Shown: positions 46,659 to 55,879, counted from the first letter of the stretch. The stretch: DNA of 64,000 nt from Klebsiella ornithinolytica NBRC 105727 = ATCC 31898 (GCF_001598295.1 NZ_BCYR01000004.1:310001-374000), one strand, 5' to 3'. Made by a program: numbers and translations. Notes: generated from the sequence alone by a model not told the origin.

Positions 46659-47225
46659 TTAGATGGTGTAATCAATGGTAAAGGTCGCAATGCCTTTCAC
46701 CGGACCTTCAGTGACCGGGTTAGCGGCATTGACTTTCACATAACCTGCCAGGTACTCCAGGTTAGTTGCCTGGTGTGGGGTATAGGATTCGGCAAGCGGA
46801 GTGCCATCAAACTGGATACGCGCGCTGTTGCTCTTTTTCTGAATACCGATACCGATGTTTCCGGCACCGTTAGCTGCCACGTTATCCAGAATTTCAGGTG
46901 ATGAAGAGGTCGTACCGGTAACTTTAACGCTCAGGCCGGTTACGTTGTTTTCATCCGGGCCGCCAATAGCGCAATCAGTCACCTGGAAACCAAACTGCTG
47001 GTGTTTAAATAAGGTATTCGCTGATTGACCAGTAGCTTCAGCAGTGGTCACCGTCATCAGCTTAACAATACCGTTGTTAAGCGTACCGGTTGGCGTGACG
47101 ACGCAAGAGGTTTGGGAGTCTGCCACTTCGCCCAGGATAGTCACTTCAGCCTGGTTTGTTGCCAAAGCCTGAGCACTGAAAGCCGCAGAGGCAGTAATAA
47201 CCATAGCCAGAATTGTTTTTTTCAT
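46659..47225 (-). CDS. Major fimbrial subunit of operon 2
   Basis: A 188-residue pilin with the signal peptide MKKTILAMVITASAAFSAQALA. The first cysteine of the pilin disulfide is in TSCVVTP (about residue 41) and the second in VTDCAIGG (about 94). The C terminus is GIATFTIDYTI, a typical donor strand. It is the promoter-proximal gene of a four-gene minimal operon (pilin, chaperone, usher, adhesin). Confidence 0.9.
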   Translation of the reverse strand: MKKTILAMVITASAAFSAQALATNQAEVTILGEVADSQTSCVVTPTGTLNNGIVKLMTVTTAEATGQSANTLFKHQQFGFQVTDCAIGGPDENNVTGLSVKVTGTTSSSPEILDNVAANGAGNIGIGIQKKSNSARIQFDGTPLAESYTPHQATNLEYLAGYVKVNAANPVTEGPVKGIATFTIDYTI

Positions 47226-47337
47226 CCGTTTAATCCATTCATTTAAAGTTAAATTATTAATACCGGAAAAGGTGCCGAAATTAGACTTCAGAAACTGATC
47301 CCGTATGTATCCGTATATACTTACTCTTTAACCATTT

Positions 47338-47362
47338 AACGGTTTGTGTTAACGGTTTGTGT
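47338..47362. repeat. Tandem 12-bp direct repeat upstream of fimbrial operon 2
   Basis: AACGGTTTGTGT occurs twice, separated by a single T, 113 bases before the pilin start. The 13-bp period is not a full helical turn. It is a candidate tandem operator for one of the nearby ToxR-like regulators, which often bind direct repeats near the promoter. Confidence 0.6.
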
Positions 47363-48212
47363 GGGTAAGCGGTGCTATATTAATCGCGGCTCGCACAAAT
47401 ACTCATCTGATTTTTCTTTAATAAAGCTGAAGGGGGTGAATAACTGTCGATTAACCTCTGGATGTGGTTTGCTGATTTAAGTGGAACAGGATGCGCCGGC
47501 CGCCATAACCGGGAGCTCAGGCGTAAAAAATGATGCGCAGAGAACAATTATAAAGTTAAACAAAGTTAATAGCTGTTAAGTGCTTAAATGATCGGGTTTA
47601 ATCTTAATGATGGCATATAGTTTGCTTTTATTACGACAGCACATTAGTGGAACGTTTATAATAATGGCGATGTTGTTAATAACTTTAGGTTTATTATTAA
47701 TGACTGTTGTATTATCGTCTTTACTGGTCTCTGCGATACCTTGAAACATCTTGTGGTGCAGCAGGTAAAATGAGGATAGGGTAGAGATATGTGCAGATTT
47801 AAACTTGCTGTGGCTAAGGCGGGAAACATTTGTCATATCGGTTCTGTGGTTTTGCTGTTATCTGTTACGCTGACTTGTATCTGACGTCACCAGCTATATT
47901 GCTTTTAATATTACCTGGGTGAATCTAATTTTTTGTGATTCAGAAAATTTAATCATTTCTCTCGCTTCTCTTTCTGCGACTGACCAGGGCCGGTGCTTTG
48001 TTCTGTCAGTGCCGCAACGCATATACATGCGAAGCATACTGGTTATCGCAGGTTGCTTAACGTCTGATGTTTATTCCCGCGGATGCCAGGATGGGGCCTG
48101 AATCATATTTTTATTTCTTATTTTATTTTGCACTGTAGAACATTCATGAAACTAAAGTTGTTTTTTTAGCGGAAGACCTGAAAATAGCCACCCATCAGCA
48201 CAGCATATGTGA
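47363..48212. other. Divergent intergenic region between fimbrial operon 2 and the microcin-type operon
   Basis: About 850 bases without a gene that I can support. A minus-strand frame of 86 codons (47576-47836) and a plus-strand frame of 60 codons (47919-48101) were considered but lack good ribosome sites and family features. An immunity gene for the putative microcin could hide here, but none is convincing. Confidence 0.4.
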
Positions 48213-48242
48213 TTGATAAATTTATACCATCTGGAATATACA
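48213..48242 (+). promoter_or_regulatory. Candidate promoter of the microcin-type operon
   Basis: TTGATA (48213-48218) and TATACA (48237-48242) are separated by 18 bases, 22 bases before the precursor start. Confidence 0.4.
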
Positions 48243-48263
48243 AGTTTATATAAGGACTAAATG

Positions 48264-48605
48264 ATGAAAGAACTTTCTTTTGAAGAAATGAGTGTGGTAT
48301 CCGGGGCGTACTCCTGGAGCAGTCCGTGGGATATCTTTGGCAATATCGGCGAAGCGGTGGTTAGTGCGACGCTGGGCGCGGTGGCGGGCTTTGCCGCCGG
48401 AGCTATTATTGGCGGTAAACACGGCGGTGACGGTGGTGGGGTCCTTGGCTTTGGTACTATTGGTCAGGGCGTTGGTATGATCGTTGGCGGTATTATTGGT
48501 GGTATTACCTGCGGGATTGGCGGGGCAATTGTAGGGTTTGAAAACACATGGGAATATACTCAGAAAACACTTGACGGTTTCCTTGACGGTACTTTCAAAC
48601 CTTGA
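48264..48605 (+). CDS. Putative class II microcin precursor with double-glycine-type leader
   Basis: A 113-residue peptide from ATG 48264 (AAGGA seven bases upstream; an ATG one codon earlier is spaced too closely). The first 15 residues, MKELSFEEMSVVSGA, fit a double-glycine-type leader (M-K-x-L, E-M-x-x-V-S-G-A) and equal the length of the microcin E492 leader, which also ends in GA. The predicted core of 98 residues starts YSWSSPWDIF and contains 27 glycines, many as GG or GGG, in hydrophobic stretches, as in colicin V and microcin E492. It has one cysteine, so no internal disulfide, and lacks the Ser-rich tail used for siderophore attachment. CvaA/CvaB-type export genes follow directly. 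Killing activity is inferred. Confidence 0.75.
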   Translation: MKELSFEEMSVVSGAYSWSSPWDIFGNIGEAVVSATLGAVAGFAAGAIIGGKHGGDGGGVLGFGTIGQGVGMIVGGIIGGITCGIGGAIVGFENTWEYTQKTLDGFLDGTFKP

Positions 48606-48626
48606 TTTTAAAGTAGCATCTAGTTT

Positions 48627-48648
48627 GGCCCGATGCGTCGGGCCTTTT
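48627..48648 (+). terminator. Terminator between precursor and exporter genes
   Basis: Stem GGCCCG/CGGGCC with a 6-base loop and a T4 tract, 21 bases after the precursor stop. Partial termination here would yield more precursor than transporter. Confidence 0.75.
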
Positions 48649-48667
48649 AATATCAGGCCGGGTACTC

Positions 48668-49951
48668 ATGGGTAAAAGATTGTTCAGGCGGGAAGCGATA
48701 GAGCATCAGAGAAGCTACTGGAAAGGAAGAGTCATTCTGCTCAGAGGCGTTTCACCATTAATCATTTCCGCATGCTGCGTTGCTTTTCTAGTGATGATTA
48801 TTGCGATGCTTTGTCTGTTTAAATATACCAAAAGAATCGATGTTGTTGGTGAGGTTATCACGTTACCGCATCCTCTTAACATATCTTCACCGCAGCCTGG
48901 TTCAGTCTCCAGGCAGTCTATTCAGGTCGGGGATGTGGTTAAGAAGGGTGAGGTATTATTTGAACTTGATGTATCTAAAAGTACCGATGGTGGGAACGTC
49001 AGTGATACTAATGTTGCAATGGTGAAAGCAAAGATAGTTAATGCTGAAGATATCATCGCGAAGCTTAAGGTAAACAAAGATGGTTTCATTGAGACAACGC
49101 ACCGTCAGATTCTGCGTTATGAACACTCCCTGAATGAAACTGAAAAGATGCTGACTACGGCGCAAAAGGGGCTCACCCACATAGAGAAATCGCTACAAAA
49201 CTATAGCGACTATCTTAAGAGAGGGTTAATCAATAAAGATCAGTACAATAATCAGCACTCTCTTTTTGTGCAACAGCAAAATGCGTTTCAGTCATTATCA
49301 TCGCAAAAAATGCAGCTGGAATTACAGCTCACGCAGACGCGGAGTGATTTAACCGTCAAGACGGCAGAACTTGATAACCAGATTACCTCGCAATATTCTC
49401 AGCTGAGAGATCTGCAGACGCAGCTCATTGAAAATAGCGCCAACGGTAAAATTGTAGTGAAGTCGACTATTGATGGCCGGGTCGAATCGATTGCGGTTAC
49501 CCGCGGTCAAATGGTGGAAGCCGGGAGCAGCCTGGCTCAGGTAAAACAACTTACCGGTATTGAGTACTATTTATTGCTGTGGTTACCCGACAACAGTTTA
49601 CCCTATGTCAAAATCGGCGATATCGTTAATATTCGCTACGATGCATTTCCTTCCGATAAATTTGGTCAGTTTTCGGGGAAAGTGCTGTCGATATCATCGA
49701 TGCCGGCGACCCGACGGGAGTTGGCTGAATATAGTAATAACCAGATGAGCAATGCGCCAGCGCCTACGTTATATAAAGCAATCATCAATATTAAAGACAA
49801 AGAATTTATCTATAAAGATCGCAGGCTGGTTCTGGCGAATGGCCTCAAGGCGAAAAGTATCGTTTTTACTGAGGAAAGACCGCTGTACCAGTGGCTATTC
49901 TCGCCAGTATATAAAGTCGTTCAGAGTCTGAAGGGACCCGGAGATGAATAA
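48668..49951 (+). CDS. Microcin export adaptor, CvaA/HlyD family
   Basis: Periplasmic adaptor of 427 residues that links the inner-membrane ABC exporter to TolC. One membrane segment lies near residues 30-50 (PLIISACCVAFLVMIIAMLC). Then come a lipoyl-like half motif (SPQPGSVSRQSIQVGDVVKKG), a long coiled coil (about 105-255), the second half (IDGRVESIAVTRGQMVEAGSSL) and a beta-barrel region. The pattern LFRREAIEHQRSYWKGRVILL at the N terminus and IRYDAFPSDKFGQFSGKV match colicin V CvaA. It overlaps the next gene by eight bases. Confidence 0.9.
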   Translation: MGKRLFRREAIEHQRSYWKGRVILLRGVSPLIISACCVAFLVMIIAMLCLFKYTKRIDVVGEVITLPHPLNISSPQPGSVSRQSIQVGDVVKKGEVLFELDVSKSTDGGNVSDTNVAMVKAKIVNAEDIIAKLKVNKDGFIETTHRQILRYEHSLNETEKMLTTAQKGLTHIEKSLQNYSDYLKRGLINKDQYNNQHSLFVQQQNAFQSLSSQKMQLELQLTQTRSDLTVKTAELDNQITSQYSQLRDLQTQLIENSANGKIVVKSTIDGRVESIAVTRGQMVEAGSSLAQVKQLTGIEYYLLLWLPDNSLPYVKIGDIVNIRYDAFPSDKFGQFSGKVLSISSMPATRRELAEYSNNQMSNAPAPTLYKAIINIKDKEFIYKDRRLVLANGLKAKSIVFTEERPLYQWLFSPVYKVVQSLKGPGDE

Positions 49952-52055
49952 AGATGTGCTTGATTCTATTTTTAAAAGAATCAATTTTTCCATGAAAAAC
50001 AAAGTTCCGGTTATTATCCAGTCTGAGTCAACGGAATGCGGTAATGCTTGTTTATCAATGATTTGCGGTTTCTACGGGAAAGATATCGATCTGTTTAATT
50101 TTCGTAACCGCTACGGTTCCACTTCACAAGGGGCGACATTAAACGTTCTGGCGGCGATTGCGCAGAAGGCTGGACTCAAGACGCGGGCCCTGTCGCTGGA
50201 TATTGCCGAGATCAAGGAACTCCGGCTGCCGTGCATCCTGCACTGGTCGTTAAACCATTTTGTCGTTCTGGTGGCGATAAAAGGGAAGCGTTTCATTATT
50301 CACGATCCGGCGCTGGGAAGACGCGTGGTGCATCTTCAGGAATTATCAGAAAACTTCAGCGGTATTGCGCTGGAGGCATGGCCTGATAGCGACTTTCGCC
50401 AGGAAAAGCAGCGCTCCCGACTTAAGCTACTGGACTTAATGCACAACATGGTTGGCCTCAAGTCGGCACTGATCAAAATATTCATGCTGTCCGTGGTGAT
50501 TGAAACGGTGAATTTGCTGTTGCCGATGGGGACGCAGATCGTGACTGACCATGTCATTACCGCACATGACGAAAACCTGCTGCTGGTCATCTGCGTCGGG
50601 TTAATGTTTTTTACCATTTTTAAAACCTGGGTCAGCATGATCCGCGCGTGGGTCTCTCTCAAGTTGAATACGCTGACCGACGTGCAGTGGAAAACCAGCT
50701 TTTTTGATCATCTGATGAGCCTGCCGCTGGCATTTTTTGAAAAGCGCCAGTTAGGGGATATACAGTCGCGGTTTGCTTCTCTGGATATCATTCGCGCAAC
50801 GTTTACCAACAGCATCGTGACGGGAATGATCGACTCGATCATGACTATTGGCCTGCTTATCATGCTGAGTTTGTATGGCGGCTGGCTGGTCTGGGTAGTA
50901 TTAGGTTTTACCGTTTGCTACGCCATCATGCGAGCGCTGACCTATAAGTTTTATCGTACCGTCAGCGAGGAGTTAATCGTCAAACGTGCGCGTTCTGGCT
51001 CGCATTTTATGGAGTCGTTGTACGGTATTGCGACGATAAAATCGCTTAATCTCAAAAACAGACGCTCGCAACATTGGCTGAACACCAATATTGATGTCAG
51101 CAATGCCGGTCTGAAACAGACGCGTTTTGATATGCTGTTCGGCGGCATAAACACGTTCATTAATTCAGCCGATCAGGTTGTGATTTTATGGCTGGGCGCG
51201 CAGATGGTGATGGATAATACTATGACCATTGGTATGTTTATGGCGTTTAATGCCTATCGCGGCCAGTTTACTCAACGTGCCGCCTCGTTAATCGATTTGA
51301 CGATGCAGCTGAAAATGCTGTCGCTGCACAACGAACGTATTTCTGAAATTGTCTATAGTGAGCCGGAGGTCGACTCCCCGTTAAGAAACGTTTTCGAAGA
51401 GAATGTTGGCGTCTCTCTGGAGGTTCGGGACTTAGCCTATCAGTATGATTTATTGTCAAAACCTGTTTTTTCTAACGTCAATATTAGCGTGGCCGCAGGA
51501 GAGTCCGTCGCGCTGGTCGGCGTGTCGGGCATTGGTAAGACGACACTATTAAAAGTCATGTCGGGTCTGCTCACGCCTGAACGAGGCGAGATATTTATCG
51601 GTGGTTTCGATATTAACAAAATTGGCATTAATAATTTCCGCAGCAATATCGCCTGCGTCTTACAGGAAGATCGTCTTTTTTCCGGATCCATTACCGATAA
51701 TATTTCGGGGTTTGACGATGAGGTAGATGAGGCGCTGGTCATCGAGTGTGCGATGCAATGTAATATCCATGAAGAGATTTTACGCATGCCGATGGGCTAT
51801 GAAACGATTATCGGGGAACTGGGTGCCGGGATTTCTGGCGGCCAGAAGCAGCGCCTGCTGATAGCTCGCGCGCTTTATCAAAAACCACGAATATTATTTA
51901 TGGATGAAGCGACCAGTCATCTCGATATCAATAATGAAAAGATAATTAATGCAGCGATTGAATCCTTAAATATTACCCGGATTATTATTGCTCATCGTCC
52001 TTCGACTATTGCCTGTGCCGACAGGATTATTGATTTGGCAAAAATCACACCGTGA
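49944..52055 (+). CDS. C39-peptidase ABC exporter, CvaB type
   Basis: A 703-residue bacteriocin exporter that cuts the leader and transports the core peptide. The N-terminal C39 peptidase has Cys32 (QSESTECGNACL), His105 (HWSLNHFVVL) and Asp121 (IHDPALGRR). A membrane domain of about six helices spans roughly residues 160-440. The ATPase has Walker A (GVSGIGKTTL), the signature ISGGQKQR and Walker B (ILFMDEATSHLD). All key residues are present. A precursor with a matching leader lies at the head of the same operon, so substrate and processing enzyme are paired. Confidence 0.93.
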   Translation: MNKDVLDSIFKRINFSMKNKVPVIIQSESTECGNACLSMICGFYGKDIDLFNFRNRYGSTSQGATLNVLAAIAQKAGLKTRALSLDIAEIKELRLPCILHWSLNHFVVLVAIKGKRFIIHDPALGRRVVHLQELSENFSGIALEAWPDSDFRQEKQRSRLKLLDLMHNMVGLKSALIKIFMLSVVIETVNLLLPMGTQIVTDHVITAHDENLLLVICVGLMFFTIFKTWVSMIRAWVSLKLNTLTDVQWKTSFFDHLMSLPLAFFEKRQLGDIQSRFASLDIIRATFTNSIVTGMIDSIMTIGLLIMLSLYGGWLVWVVLGFTVCYAIMRALTYKFYRTVSEELIVKRARSGSHFMESLYGIATIKSLNLKNRRSQHWLNTNIDVSNAGLKQTRFDMLFGGINTFINSADQVVILWLGAQMVMDNTMTIGMFMAFNAYRGQFTQRAASLIDLTMQLKMLSLHNERISEIVYSEPEVDSPLRNVFEENVGVSLEVRDLAYQYDLLSKPVFSNVNISVAAGESVALVGVSGIGKTTLLKVMSGLLTPERGEIFIGGFDINKIGINNFRSNIACVLQEDRLFSGSITDNISGFDDEVDEALVIECAMQCNIHEEILRMPMGYETIIGELGAGISGGQKQRLLIARALYQKPRILFMDEATSHLDINNEKIINAAIESLNITRIIIAHRPSTIACADRIIDLAKITP

Positions 52056-52083
52056 CGTCATATTTTATTAAGAGAATCATTTT

Positions 52084-52932
52084 ATGAACAAACTAATGGG
52101 TATTAATACCGGGATTATTAAATCAGCGACAGGCGTACTAGCGTTGGCGCTGAAAGCACACAGTGCATCGGGCTCCGAAAGTCTCATTTATCTGCCGCCC
52201 GATCGGCTACAGTCCCTGCTTTTTGCCGTCTTTAGCAGTTATCGCAGGCTGCAGATGATGTTCCGGGAGGATGCTGAGAGCGTCAGAGAGCAGGTGATTG
52301 CCCAGTCTGAAGCGTTAAATAGCCGGATCCCTGTCGTCACGCTTGATGAGGTCCAGCAGCCCGATGTCGCTCTGCGGACGATCGATTTTGTGATGAAGCC
52401 GTATCAGGAACGGGTCACGTTTTTGTTCTTTTTGCAAAATGATAGCGTGGTCGCTATCGATCTGGCATTGACTCAGATGGAGTATCTACTGGGGCTATTA
52501 TTAACCACGATCCAAAAGACAGAAGATCGGGACTTTATTTCACTGGCATTACGGGAAAACGATTTTATACCTTTCTATACCGTTGACTTTATGCCTGCGA
52601 ATGGCGAGGGCATTAAATATAATCAATTTGATGTTCCCGCCTGGAAATTCGCCGCGTTGGACGATTTTTATTCACTGCTTATCGTGCAGGATAATGGTGA
52701 TATTCCGTGCGGGGTTATTATTAAAGCGGTACCGGGAATTGAACCGAGCCGGGTAAACGCGATTGGTGAGCTGTTGCTCAACAATAACTCGTTACTCATA
52801 CCCTATCGGCAGCACACCATGACCTTTGAGTATGAAAAGATGGATCCCGCCGCGACAGTAGAGGAGAGAGAGAGTCTGCTAAAGGCGCATATTAAACATC
52901 GGCAGGCAAAGATAGATTTATCAGCCCGCTAG
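52084..52932 (+). CDS. Unknown protein in the microcin-type operon
   Basis: A 282-residue product starting 28 bases after the exporter gene, in the same direction. I do not recognise it. It has no signal peptide or convincing membrane helix; the most hydrophobic stretch (YLLGLLLTTI, about residue 140) is short. The sequence is acidic and mixed helix/strand in character, with a basic C terminus (KAHIKHRQAKIDLSAR). Candidates are a cytoplasmic immunity protein, a maturation factor, or a regulator. Class II microcin immunity proteins are usually small membrane proteins, so it does not fit the usual type. Confidence 0.7.
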   Translation: MNKLMGINTGIIKSATGVLALALKAHSASGSESLIYLPPDRLQSLLFAVFSSYRRLQMMFREDAESVREQVIAQSEALNSRIPVVTLDEVQQPDVALRTIDFVMKPYQERVTFLFFLQNDSVVAIDLALTQMEYLLGLLLTTIQKTEDRDFISLALRENDFIPFYTVDFMPANGEGIKYNQFDVPAWKFAALDDFYSLLIVQDNGDIPCGVIIKAVPGIEPSRVNAIGELLLNNNSLLIPYRQHTMTFEYEKMDPAATVEERESLLKAHIKHRQAKIDLSAR

Positions 52933-53142
52933 AGTCAATCCATCGCCAGGCAAGCCAGCAACAGAGCCCGGAAATCGGGCCTGTCAGCGACGCGGCCACA
53001 CATCACATTTTTTCGTTCACACGCGCCGGCAAAACGCTTTTTGCGGTCATGATTGTTGAGTGCAGACTCAACAGCGCCTCTTGCTATTTATCGGCGCTGA
53101 TGGTCTGCAGCGAGAGTTGTTCTTTTACGGCAGGATGAATGA

Positions 53143-54471
53143 TCAGAACAGACTAAAGCGATACTCGATGATGACCTCGGAAGAGAGGGAATTAGCCCGG
53201 ATATAGTGTCCATCGTTCAGCACCGGCGTTTTTCCGTTCATACGATAGGACCATCCTGGCCCGAACATCGCCCAGACGGTCAGATTTTTCAGCTTCGGAT
53301 GCGTTGGTACCCAGCGGCTAAACGCGTTGATTTCACCCGTACGCACGTGGTTGCCCTTGTAGTTGAACTGCGCAATGTTGCCCGCCAGACCTATCGCCAG
53401 CTCTGGCGTCAGGTTGTAGTCTGAAATATTTGCCAGCACCAGCTCCCCGTCACGCATGTAGTCGCTGCCGGCGTAGGCCATCGAAATAAAGGTGCCGCGT
53501 GAGTTCTTGCTCATATGCCGGGGGAAAAAGCCGATTTCGTGGGCTTTTTCGGCATCGGTATAGCCCAGCCCCCACTTCGTGCTCCAGTTATCCGCCTGCC
53601 ATTTGACATCAATCGCATAATGCCGGGCATTGCTGTCGAAATCGCGCTTATTGGCCGGCATCGCTTTATATTCATCCAAAGCATGAGTGGCATAAATCTG
53701 CGTACCAATATTTAACTGCTTCAGCGGTTTGAGTTGCGTGAACAGCACATGGCGGCGCAGGTAGTTATCGCTTTCACCATAGCCGTACTGTAAATTCAGC
53801 CGGTCGCTCTGCCACAGAATATCGCCGCTGGCGATATGGTTAAGATAGCGTCCGGTGTTGGTCTGGAAGCGCTTCTTATCCGGCGAGTTACGGTCCATCG
53901 AACTTTCGATATAGGCGCCGCGCAGGGTCACGTCACCGTAGTTGACGCCGCCGGTCCAGCCGAGATAGGTGGTGGGCGACAGACGGGTAGAGGTGGAGAT
54001 GACGCCAGTGTTTTTAATCATCTGCCAGCCCCAGCGGGCGTTCAGATTGAGATCGGCGAGTTGATATTTCAGCTTCATGCTGCGCTGACCAAACTTGGAG
54101 AAACCTTCGGCATTGCTCTTTTTATTACCGGTCCCGTTATTATAGAGCACGCCGCGCGAGTTAAAATAGTCGCTGGCACCCAGCTTGATGGCACCGTAAT
54201 AAGTTGCATCGAAACCGATGATATCGGCGAAATAACCTGACTGGTAATCCACGGCAACGCCCTGGCCCCAGGCATTGTGCACTTTCTTGGGTTCTGTCTC
54301 TTCTTCCTTAAGATATTTCCAGTAGTTTTTAAGCGACAGCGTCATATGGGACTGGCTAAAAAAAGGATCGGCAAATACCGTATCAATCATATCCGCTTGC
54401 GCAACGTCATTCGCTGACCAGGCACAGGCAGGAAGCGTCAGCAGCATCATAGTAATAATATTATTTTTCAT
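53143..54471 (-). CDS. OprD-family outer-membrane porin
   Basis: A 442-residue channel protein from ATG 54471 with the signal peptide MKNNIITMMLLTLPACAWSA. The mature start (FADPFFSQSHMTLSLKNYW) and NAWGQGVAVDYQSGYF are typical of OprD/ChiP-type porins. The barrel ends in an aromatic residue (EYRFSLF). It lies 77 bases downstream of an exported phosphatase gene in the same direction, so the pair may supply and take up a phosphate-containing or dephosphorylated nutrient. Confidence 0.87.
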   Translation of the reverse strand: MKNNIITMMLLTLPACAWSANDVAQADMIDTVFADPFFSQSHMTLSLKNYWKYLKEEETEPKKVHNAWGQGVAVDYQSGYFADIIGFDATYYGAIKLGASDYFNSRGVLYNNGTGNKKSNAEGFSKFGQRSMKLKYQLADLNLNARWGWQMIKNTGVISTSTRLSPTTYLGWTGGVNYGDVTLRGAYIESSMDRNSPDKKRFQTNTGRYLNHIASGDILWQSDRLNLQYGYGESDNYLRRHVLFTQLKPLKQLNIGTQIYATHALDEYKAMPANKRDFDSNARHYAIDVKWQADNWSTKWGLGYTDAEKAHEIGFFPRHMSKNSRGTFISMAYAGSDYMRDGELVLANISDYNLTPELAIGLAGNIAQFNYKGNHVRTGEINAFSRWVPTHPKLKNLTVWAMFGPGWSYRMNGKTPVLNDGHYIRANSLSSEVIIEYRFSLF

Positions 54472-54548
54472 TATAAACCCCGAGGCGAGATGCTGCGAGC
54501 CAGCTGGGGCTGGCTTCAACAGTCATCTGCAATAATATAATTAAGCGA

Positions 54549-55331
54549 TCAGTTATTGTTATTGAGAGCCTGCTTGCCGGCTTCGACATATTTCATGGTG
54601 CCGATTTCTGGAACCGAATAGATGCCATTTTTATAGACAATTTTCACCACCGCAGCGTTGGCCAGCGGTTTATTTTTCGCCGTGTCGTCGGTCAGGTCGG
54701 AAATCATAATTTGCATCGAGGTGCCGGACGAAATGGCGAGGATATTTTTGTCACCCTGGGACTCGGCATTTTCAACGATGGTATGCAACGCCGCCTGAGT
54801 ACGGCTCTTCACCTGCTGATAATTTTCTGCCATACCTTGCGGGTCGGCAGCGGCCAGCGCGTTCTGACTTTCCGCCACCGGCAGAGTGCCTGCTTTCATT
54901 TTGCTGAACAGGGCGGCGCTGTCTTTTAACCCCAGCTGTTTTGCGCCGGCTGCGGCCATATCCTTGTTGAAGCCGCCTTCAAAGCTGCCAAAAAAGGCTT
55001 CGCGCAGGCCAGGCAGCTCGATCGGGTGATAATCGGCGATCCCGGCCTGTTTCAGAATCACCGCCAGGGTTTCCCGCTGTCGCCCGGCATCACTGGAATA
55101 AAAACGGTCGAACTTCACCTCTTTTAAACCTTCGCCGAGATAACGGGCGACGCGGATACCGTCTTCCGTCAGCGGAGAATCGGCCCATCCCTGCACGCGG
55201 TCAAAGGTATTTAATAGCGTTTTCCCGTGTCGGGCAAAATAAATATTAATGCTGCCATCGTCTTTCATTTCCGCTGCTGAACAGGTTGCGGCACTGGCGA
55301 TCATGATGATTGCGGTTAGCCATTTGTTCAT
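54549..55331 (-). CDS. Exported histidine phosphatase (phosphoglycerate-mutase fold)
   Basis: A 260-residue predicted periplasmic phosphatase. A signal peptide (KWLTAIIMIASAATCSAAE) precedes the catalytic RHG motif (YFARHGKTLLN, near residue 36). RVQGWADSPLTEDG and LREAFFGSFEGG are further branch-1 histidine-phosphatase blocks. The usual second catalytic histidine region (AISSGTSMQIMI) reads SSGTS rather than SHG, so the distal histidine appears replaced by Ser-Gly; catalysis may be altered. GGAG precedes the ATG. A terminator-like hairpin lies in its leader. Confidence 0.85.
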   Translation of the reverse strand: MNKWLTAIIMIASAATCSAAEMKDDGSINIYFARHGKTLLNTFDRVQGWADSPLTEDGIRVARYLGEGLKEVKFDRFYSSDAGRQRETLAVILKQAGIADYHPIELPGLREAFFGSFEGGFNKDMAAAGAKQLGLKDSAALFSKMKAGTLPVAESQNALAAADPQGMAENYQQVKSRTQAALHTIVENAESQGDKNILAISSGTSMQIMISDLTDDTAKNKPLANAAVVKIVYKNGIYSVPEIGTMKYVEAGKQALNNNN

Positions 55332-55357
55332 TTTGTTCTCCTTTTTATTATTTTAAA

Positions 55358-55435
55358 GCCAAAAAAAAACCTACGTCAGCGACTCGGGTTGGGCATGTGT
55401 TGCACGATGCCGCCAGAGTATATGACGTAGGTTTT
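55358..55435 (-). promoter_or_regulatory. Terminator-like hairpin in the leader of the histidine phosphatase gene
   Basis: Read on the minus strand: 13-bp arms (AAAACCTACGTCA at 55366-55378 and its complement at 55423-55435) with a 44-base interior containing a smaller GGCAT/ATGCC stem, then a T9 tract ending near 55361. The start codon follows 30 bases later. No other minus-strand gene lies between it and the promoter side, so it suggests attenuation or a small RNA. Confidence 0.6.
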
Positions 55436-55440
55436 GCCTG

Positions 55441-55782
55441 TGTTGAAAACAGTAACAATCCAATGTGGCCGACTTTATCATGTTAGCGATGGAAAAACAG
55501 GCGGAATTTGTTTTTATATTAATAAATGTGATCGTTCGCATGCCCTGTGGTTTGTTACCAATAACATTCCAACCCCCCGCCAATATCGTCAAAAAGCAGC
55601 AGGGATAATTCGCAATGATTAGCTGTTCGGATTCAGGTGAAATATCATTTTTCAGCCTTTGTTTTTAGTGGGAATAGTTTGTTGTTATTGACCGTAGTCA
55701 CATAATAAGCCTTCTGCCTCTGGATTATTCTGCCGATACGGAGTATTTTTCCAACGTCCTGGGATTGTAACGGAATAACGGC
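55441..55782. other. Divergent promoter region of the two phosphatase genes
   Basis: No gene. It should contain both promoters; I could not assign convincing -35/-10 pairs or a Pho box. Confidence 0.4.
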
Positions 55783-55840
55783 AAAACCTAAGGGACCTGG
55801 CGCAAGTCAATTTGCGTGCAGGTCCCTTAGGTTTTTTTTT
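55783..55840 (+). promoter_or_regulatory. Terminator-like hairpin in the leader of the surE-like gene
   Basis: Perfect 17-bp arms (AAAACCTAAGGGACCTG at 55783-55799 and its complement at 55819-55835), an inner CGCAA/TTGCG stem and a T9 tract to 55840. The surE-like start codon lies 40 bases downstream. It resembles an intrinsic terminator placed before the gene it would silence. Confidence 0.7.
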
Positions 55841-55879
55841 GCGCCAGATAAATATCTTGATACTGACTAAGGAGTGATC

